In this document: piece by piece, positions 1 to 8,020 of the stretch
Layout of the letters: every line of letters starts with the position of its first letter
Numbering within the stretch: the stretch's first letter is position 1
From: Fidelibacterota bacterium
GTDB taxonomy: Bacteria > Marinisomatota > Marinisomatia > Marinisomatales > UBA1611
DNA: 29,680 nucleotides
Direction: 5' to 3'
NCBI GenBank assembly: GCA_002718285.1
Contig: PBAR01000032.1
Span: 1 to 29,680, forward strand
Program-made: the position numbers and the translations under genes
Notes under the pieces: model-generated
The model's database searches: none
The model's input: only the letters and a program-made list of their open reading frames with translations
Told to the model about the DNA's origin: nothing

Positions 1-935
1 GTATAATCATTTCCATTTCCGCTAGTAAGCCCACTCCCAGCATCATTTACCATATTTGAAAAATTCCAATCATCTGTTGATTGACCAAGGTCAGCCAAAT
101 GATTGTAAGGGAAATCTGCTTCCGTCAATTCCAGATCGTAGCACTGCGTCGGAGCAAATACATCAGTGTCCCAGTCACCATTGCCATTATCTGTCAAGGT
201 TCCAGGGCTTTGTCCAGGCGATGCTGATCCTTCTGCATAGTCAACAATAGTTGTTGATTGATTTTCATCAAATTTCCAGTATCCAATCAAACCAGGTGCA
301 TCTACATCTACTATATTATTCATTGAAGCTTGTATTTCATTATCTAATTTCGCTATATTCCATAGTCGGACTTCATCTATAGAACCTTTAAAGGCTTTAT
401 TATTGTCTAGATATTTTCCAATATAAAAATCAGTATTTATATCTTCCCACACTATGGCTCCACCAACATTTGCAGCACTATAACTTTCCTCTAACACTCC
501 ATTTTTAAATATTCTTGCATTTGCGCCATCATAGGTTCCGGCAATATGAGTCCATGTATCACCATCATATGGTATATCAACCCCAGGCCAGCTTGCGAGC
601 TGTGGAAAAACATCTTCATCATCGGCCGTAATAACAACAAACCGCCATTTTCCTCCAGTGTAAATAAAAGCGAATCCTGATTCAGTGGTTGGGCCATCAA
701 GAGTAAAATAAGATATGATACCATTCCTATCATAGGTTGCAGGATCTTCTGTTGGCTTGACCCATGCTTCCAGTGTCATACCTGCTGAAGGTTGGAGCTG
801 GGCATTCGAAGTTATAGTTACAAAATCTTCATTCGTACCAATTGTCTGAAAATTAAAACTATTATTCTGCTGGGAAAAAACCAGATTGGACAAATAACTA
901 CTCAACATAATACATATAAATATTTTATTGAGCAT
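1..935 (-). CDS. Secreted LamG/concanavalin-A-like jelly-roll protein (3' end off the window)
   Basis: Hand translation of the minus strand from the ATG at 933-935 stays open for 311 codons to the window edge, so the C-terminus is missing. Residues 1-22 form a signal peptide ending ...LSNLVFSQ. Residues about 30-225 match the LamG/laminin_G_3 fold: LEAWVKP, then TWTHIAGTYDG, ARIFKNG, FYIGK and GSIDEVRLWN, and finally LIGYWKFDE. Past residue 260 a second domain begins (CYDLELTEADFPYNHLADLG), possibly a pre-peptidase C-terminal-like module. The family binds sugars or other surface ligands; the substrate cannot be read here. The start overlaps the stop of the upstream lipoprotein gene by 11 bp and has GAAAGG about 10 nt upstream. 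An internal ATG at 908 would also leave a signal peptide. Last visible gene of the secretion block. Confidence 0.85.
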   Translation of the reverse strand, partial: MLNKIFICIMLSSYLSNLVFSQQNNSFNFQTIGTNEDFVTITSNAQLQPSAGMTLEAWVKPTEDPATYDRNGIISYFTLDGPTTESGFAFIYTGGKWRFVVITADDEDVFPQLASWPGVDIPYDGDTWTHIAGTYDGANARIFKNGVLEESYSAANVGGAIVWEDINTDFYIGKYLDNNKAFKGSIDEVRLWNIAKLDNEIQASMNNIVDVDAPGLIGYWKFDENQSTTIVDYAEGSASPGQSPGTLTDNGNGDWDTDVFAPTQCYDLELTEADFPYNHLADLGQSTDDWNFSNMVNDAGSGLTSGNGNDY

Positions 936-1464
936 CGATCACTGCCTTTCCGTAACTGTTAATTTTTACAGGGTTATTTTGCGCATTGACAATCCGGGTG
1001 GAATCACCATATTCCAACTCAGAAATTCCAGGTGAAATGATATTAAAATAAACCTGAGCCATGGCATCTGTGCCAGATACGTTCTCAACAGTCTGTGTAG
1101 GCATGGAAAAAAGAAAAACATCCAGAACCCCTTCCACATCATCCGTAAACAGAAGAGGATTCGTTTCAATTTGAAAGAAAGTATCAGTGATAACAGAATC
1201 AACACGAAGACTTCCACGATCATAGAGTACCTGAAGATGAGCACCGGCTACGTCTGGAAGGTCATAACTATAGAGTTTTACAGAAAAAGTATCGTTTACA
1301 CCTCTATTAAATTTTGATGGATGAAAAAATATGGCCGGAGGTGTCAAATCCAAATTCAGTGGATCGCTCAAATTATCAAGCTGATACTCAGCATCCTCAC
1401 ATGCTAAGAAGCATGTAGCCAGAGCTAAAAGTAACAAGATGACTCTTTTAGGGTATATCAACAC
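925..1464 (-). CDS. Lipoprotein with cohesin-like domain
   Basis: 179 aa. A hydrophobic leader (residues 7-20) ends in a Cys (FLAC, C22), a slightly atypical lipobox, so the protein is probably lipid-anchored. Residues about 40-175 have the cohesin (Pfam Cohesin) beta-sandwich pattern: NDTFSVKLYSYD near the start, then DVAGAHLQVLYD, a GVLDVFLF strand, and AQVYFNIISPG leading to a final VKINSYGKAVI strand. Cohesins bind dockerins in cellulosomes, but in marine genomes lone cohesin-like domains are common on surface proteins with no dockerin partner known. None is visible here. The gene overlaps the CsgG-like gene upstream by 17 bp and the LamG gene downstream by 11 bp, so the three are probably translationally coupled. 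Domain assignment is by pattern only. Confidence 0.8.
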   Translation of the reverse strand: MLIYPKRVILLLLALATCFLACEDAEYQLDNLSDPLNLDLTPPAIFFHPSKFNRGVNDTFSVKLYSYDLPDVAGAHLQVLYDRGSLRVDSVITDTFFQIETNPLLFTDDVEGVLDVFLFSMPTQTVENVSGTDAMAQVYFNIISPGISELEYGDSTRIVNAQNNPVKINSYGKAVIDAQ

Positions 1465-3049
1465 CCAGATTTGCCCCTGCAGTTATCCAGAACATATCAC
1501 CATGAACTGGACTTTTGATAGAATTGGTTCTACCAAAGAAAGAGATATATAAAGGAACTGTAGCATCAATTTTAAATGCGATATCCATCCCTATTGTAAA
1601 ACCATTACCATCTCCTGACCTGGTAGGACCAAATAATAAGCTCTTTTCAACACTTTTTCCACCAATCCGTAGAAAATTACTGTAGTCAATATTTATTATT
1701 GTACCACGATTAAATCCACTGATTACATTTTCCTTATCATAGTTTCGTAAGTCAAATGTATAATTGGTAATCTCATATTGTAAGGAAGTGCGAATAGGTC
1801 CTAAGGTAAATCCTATGGGCATTTTTATTTTAAAACCGCCACTGGTATGATTTCTGTAGTCTTGTAGCGCAATATTTCTCATTACAGGTCTAAGCAAAAT
1901 ACCTCTGATACCAAATCCTGAAGCCAAATCCCACGCAGTTATATTTGGTACACCAATTTGACTTTCATTGTAATCGGTACCAAACAGAATATTTCCTTCA
2001 TAGGGTTCTTCAGGACCGACTATATAAGCATGTATCATATTTACAATCCATATTCCCATACCAAGGTTTCGAACATTCCTCATCAAATCATTGTATCGCT
2101 TTGTCTCTCTGGCATATCGAATAATATCTGGCCTGAGCTCAAGAAGCTCCTTCGGATCAGTGATACTTTGGTAGCTGGTATAGGTATTCTGAAACCCGCC
2201 CCAGGACTGCTTATAATCAGAATGCCAGATGAACATAAAACCCCCAAGGGTAAGTTCTGTAGCCAAAAATCCCATTCCAATATATTTTCGTTTAGAATAC
2301 ATCTGGCCAGTACCAGGTACTACAGTAGATAAAATAAGAGATTTAATTTTATCCGGGATATTGATATCAGGAAACTGGAAACGGTATTTTTCCTTTTGAA
2401 CTACCAAATCAACGGTTTTGGTCGTGTCTGAAGCGATAGATAGTGTATCAGGAACTGGGAGTCCACTAACATCATAAGCCAGCTTTTTCATACCAAGTAA
2501 TAGACTATCTGTAATCCCAGTACTATTCATTGAAAAATCGTTCATTAATGATTCCAGGTCAACAGAATAGAGCCTTCCCTTTATAAGATATTGATTATCA
2601 TCAATATCTTCAATGGTGCCTGCAATAACATAATTAACGCCAAGCAATTTTCCCCTCTCTACAGCACAACTCTTATTCCAGCAATCCCAATAGTCATCTG
2701 ATTCGGGCCGAAAAATATTTACACGTTGCGTGATACCACGGTCCTGAACTTCAAATATATTCAATCTTCTAACTGTATTACGAAATTCTTCCGTCATGCG
2801 GGTTGCGAGGGGTAATGAGATACCTTTCCCTTCAAATTCAAAAATTGCAAGATTGGTGCCGGTTTTTATCGAAACATTCGTAGCCGTTTGAGTCCTTTCC
2901 TGCACTTGCTGATCAAACTCTTGTTCTACTGCCTTCTTTTTTTTGTATGTCTTGGGCTTTATTTTCATTGGTATGGCCGCAATACGATTGCTTGCCAGCA
3001 CCGCTATTATCCCAAAAACAAGGATTATATTTAGCTTACGTTGACACAT
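1448..3049 (-). CDS. CsgG-like / DUF5683 exported protein
   Basis: 533 aa with an N-terminal hydrophobic signal (residues 7-25). After a charged linker, residues about 65-175 resemble the CsgG/FlgO-type fold: LAIFEFEG, ATRMTEEFRNTV, then a CAVERGKLLGVNYVIAGTI stretch that is typical of this family. Residues about 235-345 match DUF5683: SLILSTVVPGTGQMYSKRKY, two hydrophobic segments and a final GIWIVNMIHAYIVG. The remainder (about 360-533) is rich in alternating strands and may form an outer-membrane or periplasmic barrel. CsgG-like proteins sense or build envelope export channels; the exact role of this combination is unknown. It sits between secreted proteins, 74 bp after the small exported protein, which suits an envelope-assembly job. 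Function is inference from domains. Confidence 0.75.
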   Translation of the reverse strand: MCQRKLNIILVFGIIAVLASNRIAAIPMKIKPKTYKKKKAVEQEFDQQVQERTQTATNVSIKTGTNLAIFEFEGKGISLPLATRMTEEFRNTVRRLNIFEVQDRGITQRVNIFRPESDDYWDCWNKSCAVERGKLLGVNYVIAGTIEDIDDNQYLIKGRLYSVDLESLMNDFSMNSTGITDSLLLGMKKLAYDVSGLPVPDTLSIASDTTKTVDLVVQKEKYRFQFPDINIPDKIKSLILSTVVPGTGQMYSKRKYIGMGFLATELTLGGFMFIWHSDYKQSWGGFQNTYTSYQSITDPKELLELRPDIIRYARETKRYNDLMRNVRNLGMGIWIVNMIHAYIVGPEEPYEGNILFGTDYNESQIGVPNITAWDLASGFGIRGILLRPVMRNIALQDYRNHTSGGFKIKMPIGFTLGPIRTSLQYEITNYTFDLRNYDKENVISGFNRGTIINIDYSNFLRIGGKSVEKSLLFGPTRSGDGNGFTIGMDIAFKIDATVPLYISFFGRTNSIKSPVHGDMFWITAGANLGVDIP

Positions 3050-3123
3050 AGATTCCTCGGATAGAAAAATTTACATCAATGAAGAACTAAGTCAAATAAG
3101 CACTATATATTTTTTTATAGCTG

Positions 3124-3624
3124 TTAAAATTGATTAAATGGGTTATCCCGGAACCATTGATCAATGAATAATGCGGTTTGGCCCTTGATAGTTTTTTCAA
3201 TATCCAGCCTAATATTTTCGCCGGTTGACTGACCTAAAATCTCCCGCTCATAAATTTTATATATTCTCAATTTTTTAGTAATTACTGTATCTTCCATAGA
3301 TTGGATATAATCTGATTCGGGAATCCCATAATCATACAAAGTATAATTAATCATATATGAAGAAATTTTATCTGCTCTGCTATCAATGGCATAGATGTCC
3401 ACAGTCAAACGAGGAATTGGAATATCTTGATCAATGCTTATTTTTGTTTGTATAAGTGATAATTCAATAAAGTTTAGTATCTTTTGTTGCCATTGTTTAT
3501 CAGTTAACCCATCAAGATTAATTTGAATACTTAGATCATGAACCCCTTTCAAGTTTCCATTATACCATTTGACCTGAGACATAGAAAAAGAAAAGAAAAT
3601 CAGGATAAATATGAAATGCTTCAT
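3124..3624 (-). CDS. Small exported protein of unknown function
   Basis: 166 aa, not recognised. Residues 1-16 (MKHFIFILIFFSFSMS, then Q) are a clean signal peptide without a lipobox, so the protein should be periplasmic or surface exposed. The rest is mixed alpha/beta with an amphipathic segment at about 40-60 and alternating polar/hydrophobic strands at 70-125. There are no Cys residues and no metal motif. It starts 7 bp after the stop of the selenoprotein candidate and is followed by the CsgG-like gene, so it is very likely co-transcribed with both and may act with one of them. The name of a domain cannot be given from the sequence alone. Confidence 0.75.
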   Translation of the reverse strand: MKHFIFILIFFSFSMSQVKWYNGNLKGVHDLSIQINLDGLTDKQWQQKILNFIELSLIQTKISIDQDIPIPRLTVDIYAIDSRADKISSYMINYTLYDYGIPESDYIQSMEDTVITKKLRIYKIYEREILGQSTGENIRLDIEKTIKGQTALFIDQWFRDNPFNQF

Positions 3625-3631
3625 TAAAATA

Positions 3632-5683
3632 TTATTTTAATAAAAATACTTTTTGAGATTGAATACCGAAGTTGGATTCAATTGCAATAATATATAAGCT
3701 GGATGAATAATTATTTGCATGCCAGGTAATTATATGTTCTCCAGGATCAAATACCCCCCATAAAAACTTATCAACCAATCGACCGGTAACATCATAAATA
3801 TTCAAACGTAGGGATATATTATTTTGACCTAACAAATCAAACCGTATTATCGTTTTTAAGTTAAAAGGGTTTGGATAAACAGGGTAAAAGGTCAATCGTT
3901 CCGGAACAAGATCGGTTTGGTATGCATAGAGTTCTTCTGCATCCATTAAATCATCAATGATATATAGCATATACTCAGTATCCACTTCATTGTTAGCATA
4001 TACCAATTTACCATCACCATCAACAATAAAATCTCTAGGATATGGTGAACCTTGATTTGGAATGTAATATTGATCGTAAATCACTCCACCAAAGCCACTC
4101 GGCCCAGAACCGCCACTTGTCTGGTCTTTTAGGATAGGATAAGTAATACCTGTTTCATCAATAAACTGATTAATCTGATTTTGATTCACAGCTGTAATAC
4201 CCAATATAATCACACTGTCTTGGTTAAAGTTCTGCCATATAGCGGTCTCAAAGTCCGATAACTCCGGACTGCAAACTGGTCATCCCGGTGCAAAAAATGC
4301 TATTATAACAATTTTACCTTCGTTATCGCTTAAGGTGAAATCCCCAGATCCATTCGCTACAATTGGCAATGTAAAATCAGGTGCTTCAATACCAACGATT
4401 CCACCTTCATAATTACCTGTCAGCTGTACTGTTATTTCTGGTTCATCTGGATCATTCGAAACAATCTGCATTACACCAGAAGCATTTTGGTCTGAACGTG
4501 TATAAATTACCTGAGAAACTGCTGAATTTCCCGCGTCCAGATACTCAGGAAAATTGACTGCCTGAAAATCAGGATGATTAATATCAGGATCAGGAATTCC
4601 TAGGGGAAATTGTCCATTATTTTCAATTATAATATCAAAGGTATCACTTTCTCCAAGCTCAAGAATAGGAAATGAAATATCCCATGAACTTATATCCAAA
4701 TCTGTATCAGAGATTTCTCCATATGAAAATACTTGTAAATGCTTCCACTCTGCTGAAAAAATTATGCTGTCCTGGGCTCCTATAGCCATGGTCCTTTTTC
4801 CTGTGTTCTTATAACCAACTAGCTCTAATGAATCACCGTTCCATTCCAATATTTTTACATCCAACCAATCTGATACAGCTACTTTATTACTGTCAAAAAG
4901 TGCAATTTTATTTGAAAGTCCTGGCGTATCATAGTTATCCAGTAAAACCGGGGTATTTATATCAGCAATGTTATAGACCGATACACCCCCAGAACCCTCT
5001 GCTGCGAATAAGAGTCCATCATTAGAGATCAGATCTTTAACTGAACCAAGGGTTAAAAAAGATGTACTAATACATGAATCGGGTACACATGGAATTTCAG
5101 TAAGAATAACTCCATGTTCACTATTACCTATTGCAATATGATTTGAATCAATAAACTCTACTGTCCACGCATTTTCGCAAGGGATTATATATTCAAATTG
5201 AGGGCTAAATATATCAGAAATATTATAAATAAACACTCCATCATCATGGGCAGCAACAGCCAACTTATCTTCAAAAATATCTGATCCTTCGAAAGAAGGA
5301 TTATTAATATTTGATCCATTTGTTGATAGAGAACCAATATAAACGGGGTTTACAGGGTCGCTAAAATCAACAATAGCAGAGCCATCTTGCTTAGTTCTAC
5401 ATGTAAAATAAGCTACACTATCAATAGCAGAAACCCATATCCCTGATAATGCCCTGTTGCCGGAAGGAATTTCAATATTTGCAATTAACGTTGGATTGAC
5501 TGGATTTGATATGTCAAAAAAATCGTATCCATCCAAATTGCCAGGAATAATCATTATATCACCAAAGATTTCAACATCCATATGTTCCCTGGCTGGAGGA
5601 TTAACCCTATTTTCCAATCTAAGATTTTTTCCAAAACAAATGACCGGAATTAAAAGAACAACAAAGATTTTTCTAATTTTCAT
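3632..5683 (-). CDS. Candidate secreted selenoprotein: LVIVD propeller + ASH + TlpA-like UxxC thioredoxin + sorting tail
   Basis: 683 aa if the single in-frame TGA (4280-4282, codon 468) is read as selenocysteine. Residues 1-18 are a signal peptide. Residues about 35-325 are LVIVD-type propeller repeats (FDISNPVNPTLI, VDFSDPVNPVYIG, YNIADINTPVLL). Residues 330-425 are an anchor-D/ASH-like sandwich, and 430-590 a TlpA/AhpC-TSA thioredoxin fold (APDFTL, then GKIVIIAFFAPG, U468-P-V-C471, SPEL). A Por-type sorting tail follows (YPNPFN at 603-608, IYDVTGRLV, final KVFLLK). The Sec falls exactly on the resolving-pair position equal to the first Cys of CxxC. There is no other stop or frameshift in 683 codons. 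The ATG at 5681-5683, 19 bp after the pcm stop, was chosen because it begins the signal peptide; longer in-frame starts overlap pcm. Ordinary gene callers would split this into a 467-aa protein and a 193-aa fragment starting at GTG 4213. Likely role: extracytoplasmic thiol/peroxide redox chemistry. Confidence 0.85.
4252..4270 (-). promoter_or_regulatory. Candidate bacterial SECIS hairpin
   Basis: Directly downstream of the TGA the mRNA reads AGUCCG-GAGUUAU-CGGACU, a perfect 6-bp stem with a 7-nt loop. Counting from the TGA, the loop begins 16 nt after it, and the first loop base is G. Published descriptions of bacterial SECIS elements place the apical loop at about 16-37 nt from the UGA with a G among the first two loop bases. 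A weaker lower helix, mostly G-U pairs beyond one C/U mismatch, may extend the stem. The hairpin lies inside coding sequence, as expected in bacteria. Confidence 0.65.
4280..4282 (-). other. In-frame UGA, proposed selenocysteine codon
   Basis: On the minus strand the codons run GCA CCG GGA TGA CCA GTT TGC. The TGA is at the first cysteine position of a thioredoxin-type CxxC; the second Cys (TGC) is intact. The context UGAC is also permissive for recoding. The same frame is open on both sides for hundreds of codons and the homology pattern is continuous across the codon. Confidence 0.82.
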
Positions 5684-5702
5684 AAATAAAGATAAATGAG
5701 AT

Positions 5703-6392
5703 TTATCCTTTGACCATTGGTACGAAGCGTACAGGAAGAATTTTTTCCTTATGTATTTTTCCTTCTTCATCCTTTGTGATAACCCATAGATATTGAACTG
5801 AAAATTGTTTCCCTACTGGCAGTATCATTATTCCATTGGGGGCTAACTGATCCAAAAGAGCCGAAGGAATTTCCTCCGGAGCGGCAGTGACCATAATTCG
5901 TTCAAAGGGAGCTTCTTCAGGCCAACCTTTATAACCATCCCCACATCGAACCGTAATATTATTATATCCAAGTTCATTCAAAATATTCGTTGCCTGTTCA
6001 GCCAATTTCGGTACAATCTCAATAGAAAAAACATGTTGTGAAAGTTTACTAAGTACTCCAGCCTGATATCCTGACCCTGTACCAATCTCAAGTACCTTAT
6101 TCTGCTCAGATACTTCCAACTGTTCTGTCATAAAGGCAACTATATAAGGTTGACTGATTGTTTGTCCATAACCAATTGGGAGCGGACCATCAGAGTAGGC
6201 ATGTTCCAAATATTTTTCTGGAACAAATTTATGCCGTTTCACTGATCTCATTGCTTCGAGAACAGAATCATCTTTAATACCCCGGGCTTGCAATTGGTCC
6301 TTTATCATAAGATTTATTTTTTCATCTATTTTAAAATTATTTTGTGAACAGGAAATTGTATATAGAAGGGAAAAAAATACAAACCGACGCAT
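5703..6392 (-). CDS. pcm: Protein-L-isoaspartate O-methyltransferase, probably exported
   Basis: 229 aa. It transfers a methyl group from S-adenosylmethionine to isoaspartyl residues in aged proteins, starting their repair. Family marks: FVPEKYLEHAYSDGPLPIG near residues 55-75, GYGQTISQP, the SAM loop VLEIGTGSGYQAGVLSKL (about 100-117), and GDGYKGWPEEAPFERIMVTAA, then LPVG at the end. The typical cytoplasmic enzyme is about 205-215 aa. Here the extra N-terminus is a hydrophobic leader ending in Cys15 (YTISCS), which looks like a signal peptide or poor lipobox, so the enzyme probably acts in the periplasm. It opens the secretion block and lies 19 bp upstream of the selenoprotein candidate, consistent with repair of long-lived exported proteins. 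Export is inference; the enzyme family is clear. Confidence 0.93.
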   Translation of the reverse strand: MRRFVFFSLLYTISCSQNNFKIDEKINLMIKDQLQARGIKDDSVLEAMRSVKRHKFVPEKYLEHAYSDGPLPIGYGQTISQPYIVAFMTEQLEVSEQNKVLEIGTGSGYQAGVLSKLSQHVFSIEIVPKLAEQATNILNELGYNNITVRCGDGYKGWPEEAPFERIMVTAAPEEIPSALLDQLAPNGIMILPVGKQFSVQYLWVITKDEEGKIHKEKILPVRFVPMVKG

Positions 6393-6554
6393 AATCAGAA
6401 ATTACTATCAAAATAATATATTTTTTTATATGGCTGGAATCAGCATCTACCTAAATATTGTAATATCAAAATATAAGGTATGATTTCTATGAATTGAATA
6501 GCAAAAGGTAAATTTATATATTCATAAATCCTTTTATATCTTATATCAGATTTA

Positions 6555-7583
6555 CTAACTCATAACTTTACTAAAAATTTTGATTGTCTTATAGATATCA
6601 TTTTCTGTAATACCACCATGAGTTACCAAACGATATTTTTTAGGACTAAGTTCAAAAAATCGAACACCTTTCTTTTCTAAAATGGAAAGAAATTCCTGAC
6701 CAGATAGATTATCTCGTTCTAATAGAAAATATACAATATTTGTTGAAACAAATTCTGGGTCACAAGTTAAACCATCTATTTTAGATAGCCCATCAGCTAA
6801 AATCTTTGCATGGGTATGATCTAAAACTAATTGAGGAACCATTGTGTCCAAAGCTTCAATGCCCGCCGCAGCAAGAATACCTGCCTGACGCATTCCTCCT
6901 CCCAGAGTTTTTCTTAAACGTTTAACTTTATAAATGAAATTACTTTCTCCACAAACTAGTGACCCTACAGGAGCAGAAAGACCTTTTGATAAACAAAAAG
7001 TAATTGAATCCACTGGTTCGCAAAGTTCCTTAACAGAAATTTCAAGTGCCACTGCCGCATTAAAAAGTCTTGCACCATCTACGTGTAATTTTAATTTATT
7101 TTCTTTAGCTATAGATTTGACAGAACTTAGATAGTTTAATTTCAATGGAGACCCAAAACATCGATTATGGGTATTCTCTAGGCAGATTAGTCTGGTTCGA
7201 GGAAAATGTATATTGTCAGATCGTATTGCATCCTTGATATTATCCAAATCAAGAGTACCATCATCCTGATTCTTTAGTTGGTAAGAATGAATTCCTCCTA
7301 AAGATGAAATTCCACCAGCTTCATAGAGAAAAGTATGCGATTGGTCACCTAGTATAACTTCGTCACCCCGCTCACAGTGAGCCAATATAGATGTAAGATT
7401 TGCCATTGTACCACTTGGGACAAACAGTGAAGCATCTTTTCCAGTTAGATTTGCTGATTTTTTTTCCAAGTCATTAACAGTAGGGTCTTCATCCAGGACA
7501 TCATCACCCAAATTTGCTACTGAAACAGCATGCATCATGCCCTCTGTTGGAAGGGTGATAGTATCACTTCGTAAATCTATCAC
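6555..7583 (-). CDS. ltaE: Low-specificity L-threonine aldolase
   Basis: 342 aa, full family length. This PLP enzyme of fold type I cleaves L-threonine or L-allo-threonine (and other beta-hydroxy amino acids) to glycine plus an aldehyde. Seen: the start MIDLRSDTIT, GDDVLDEDPTV, PSGTMANL, the ring-stacking His83 in GDQSHTF, HVDGARLFNA with the cofactor Asp169, and the Schiff-base Lys200 in FCLSKGLSAPVGS, followed by RKTLGGGMRQ. It is the last gene of the eight-gene operon and begins 9 bp after the Rieske stop. Glycine and acetaldehyde output could feed the other PLP enzymes of the operon, but that link is inference. Confidence 0.95.
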   Translation of the reverse strand: MIDLRSDTITLPTEGMMHAVSVANLGDDVLDEDPTVNDLEKKSANLTGKDASLFVPSGTMANLTSILAHCERGDEVILGDQSHTFLYEAGGISSLGGIHSYQLKNQDDGTLDLDNIKDAIRSDNIHFPRTRLICLENTHNRCFGSPLKLNYLSSVKSIAKENKLKLHVDGARLFNAAVALEISVKELCEPVDSITFCLSKGLSAPVGSLVCGESNFIYKVKRLRKTLGGGMRQAGILAAAGIEALDTMVPQLVLDHTHAKILADGLSKIDGLTCDPEFVSTNIVYFLLERDNLSGQEFLSILEKKGVRFFELSPKKYRLVTHGGITENDIYKTIKIFSKVMS

Positions 7584-7592
7584 TGGAATTAA

Positions 7593-8009
7593 TTAACTAC
7601 CTTGATCTATGCCAACCCATACATAATCATCTTCAACCTTTGTCTCAAAGGTTTCAGCCGGAGTCGGTTCCATAGACATCATTTTCTTAGCATCAGGGTC
7701 TAATTTAGAGAATAACCACGTCATAAATTTTTCAAATCCCTTTACATTGAGCCATTCTGTTACATCACCTGTTTGGTACGAAAATGTACTGGAATGGAAT
7801 TTGCACCGAACAGTCTTATCTTTTTTATTACACCCTCCTAAATTCAACGCTAAACCTAAATGGGGACATCTATTATTTATTGCAAAGAAACCGTCATCAT
7901 CTTTTACAACTAATATATCATCGCGTTTCACTTTTAATAACTGTTCTGGGCTCTCTTCAAAACTTTTAACATCTGCAAGTTTCGTCCATTCAATATTGTT
8001 TTTGTTCAT
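7593..8009 (-). CDS. Stand-alone Rieske [2Fe-2S] protein
   Basis: 138 aa. Both halves of the Rieske cluster motif are present: C48-P-H50 and C69-KF-H72, ligating one 2Fe-2S cluster through two Cys and two His. It lacks an oxygenase or membrane domain, so it is of the soluble ferredoxin-like kind. It is clearly paralogous over its whole length to residues about 312-446 of the fusion protein encoded just upstream: both have a W-T/N-K opening, DILxVK, FFAxNxxCPH, a C-x2-H-x-S-x-F motif, TGxVxEW, a short helix, then DxxVWVGID at the end. This looks like a tandem domain duplication. It starts 11 bp after the stop of the fusion gene and could be its electron-transfer partner or competitor (inference). 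Confidence 0.88.
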   Translation of the reverse strand: MNKNNIEWTKLADVKSFEESPEQLLKVKRDDILVVKDDDGFFAINNRCPHLGLALNLGGCNKKDKTVRCKFHSSTFSYQTGDVTEWLNVKGFEKFMTWLFSKLDPDAKKMMSMEPTPAETFETKVEDDYVWVGIDQGS

Positions 8010-8020
8010 TATTTTATCCT

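Noticed and set aside
491..733. Minus-strand ORF of 80 codons within the LamG gene
   Set aside because: It lies in another frame of the LamG coding sequence, which has a clear domain pattern and signal peptide.
4211..4290. Frameshift or ordinary pseudogene as the explanation of the split secreted protein
   Set aside because: Both halves are in the same frame, only one stop separates them, it is TGA, and it falls on a redox Cys position. A random nonsense mutation would rarely fit all of these.
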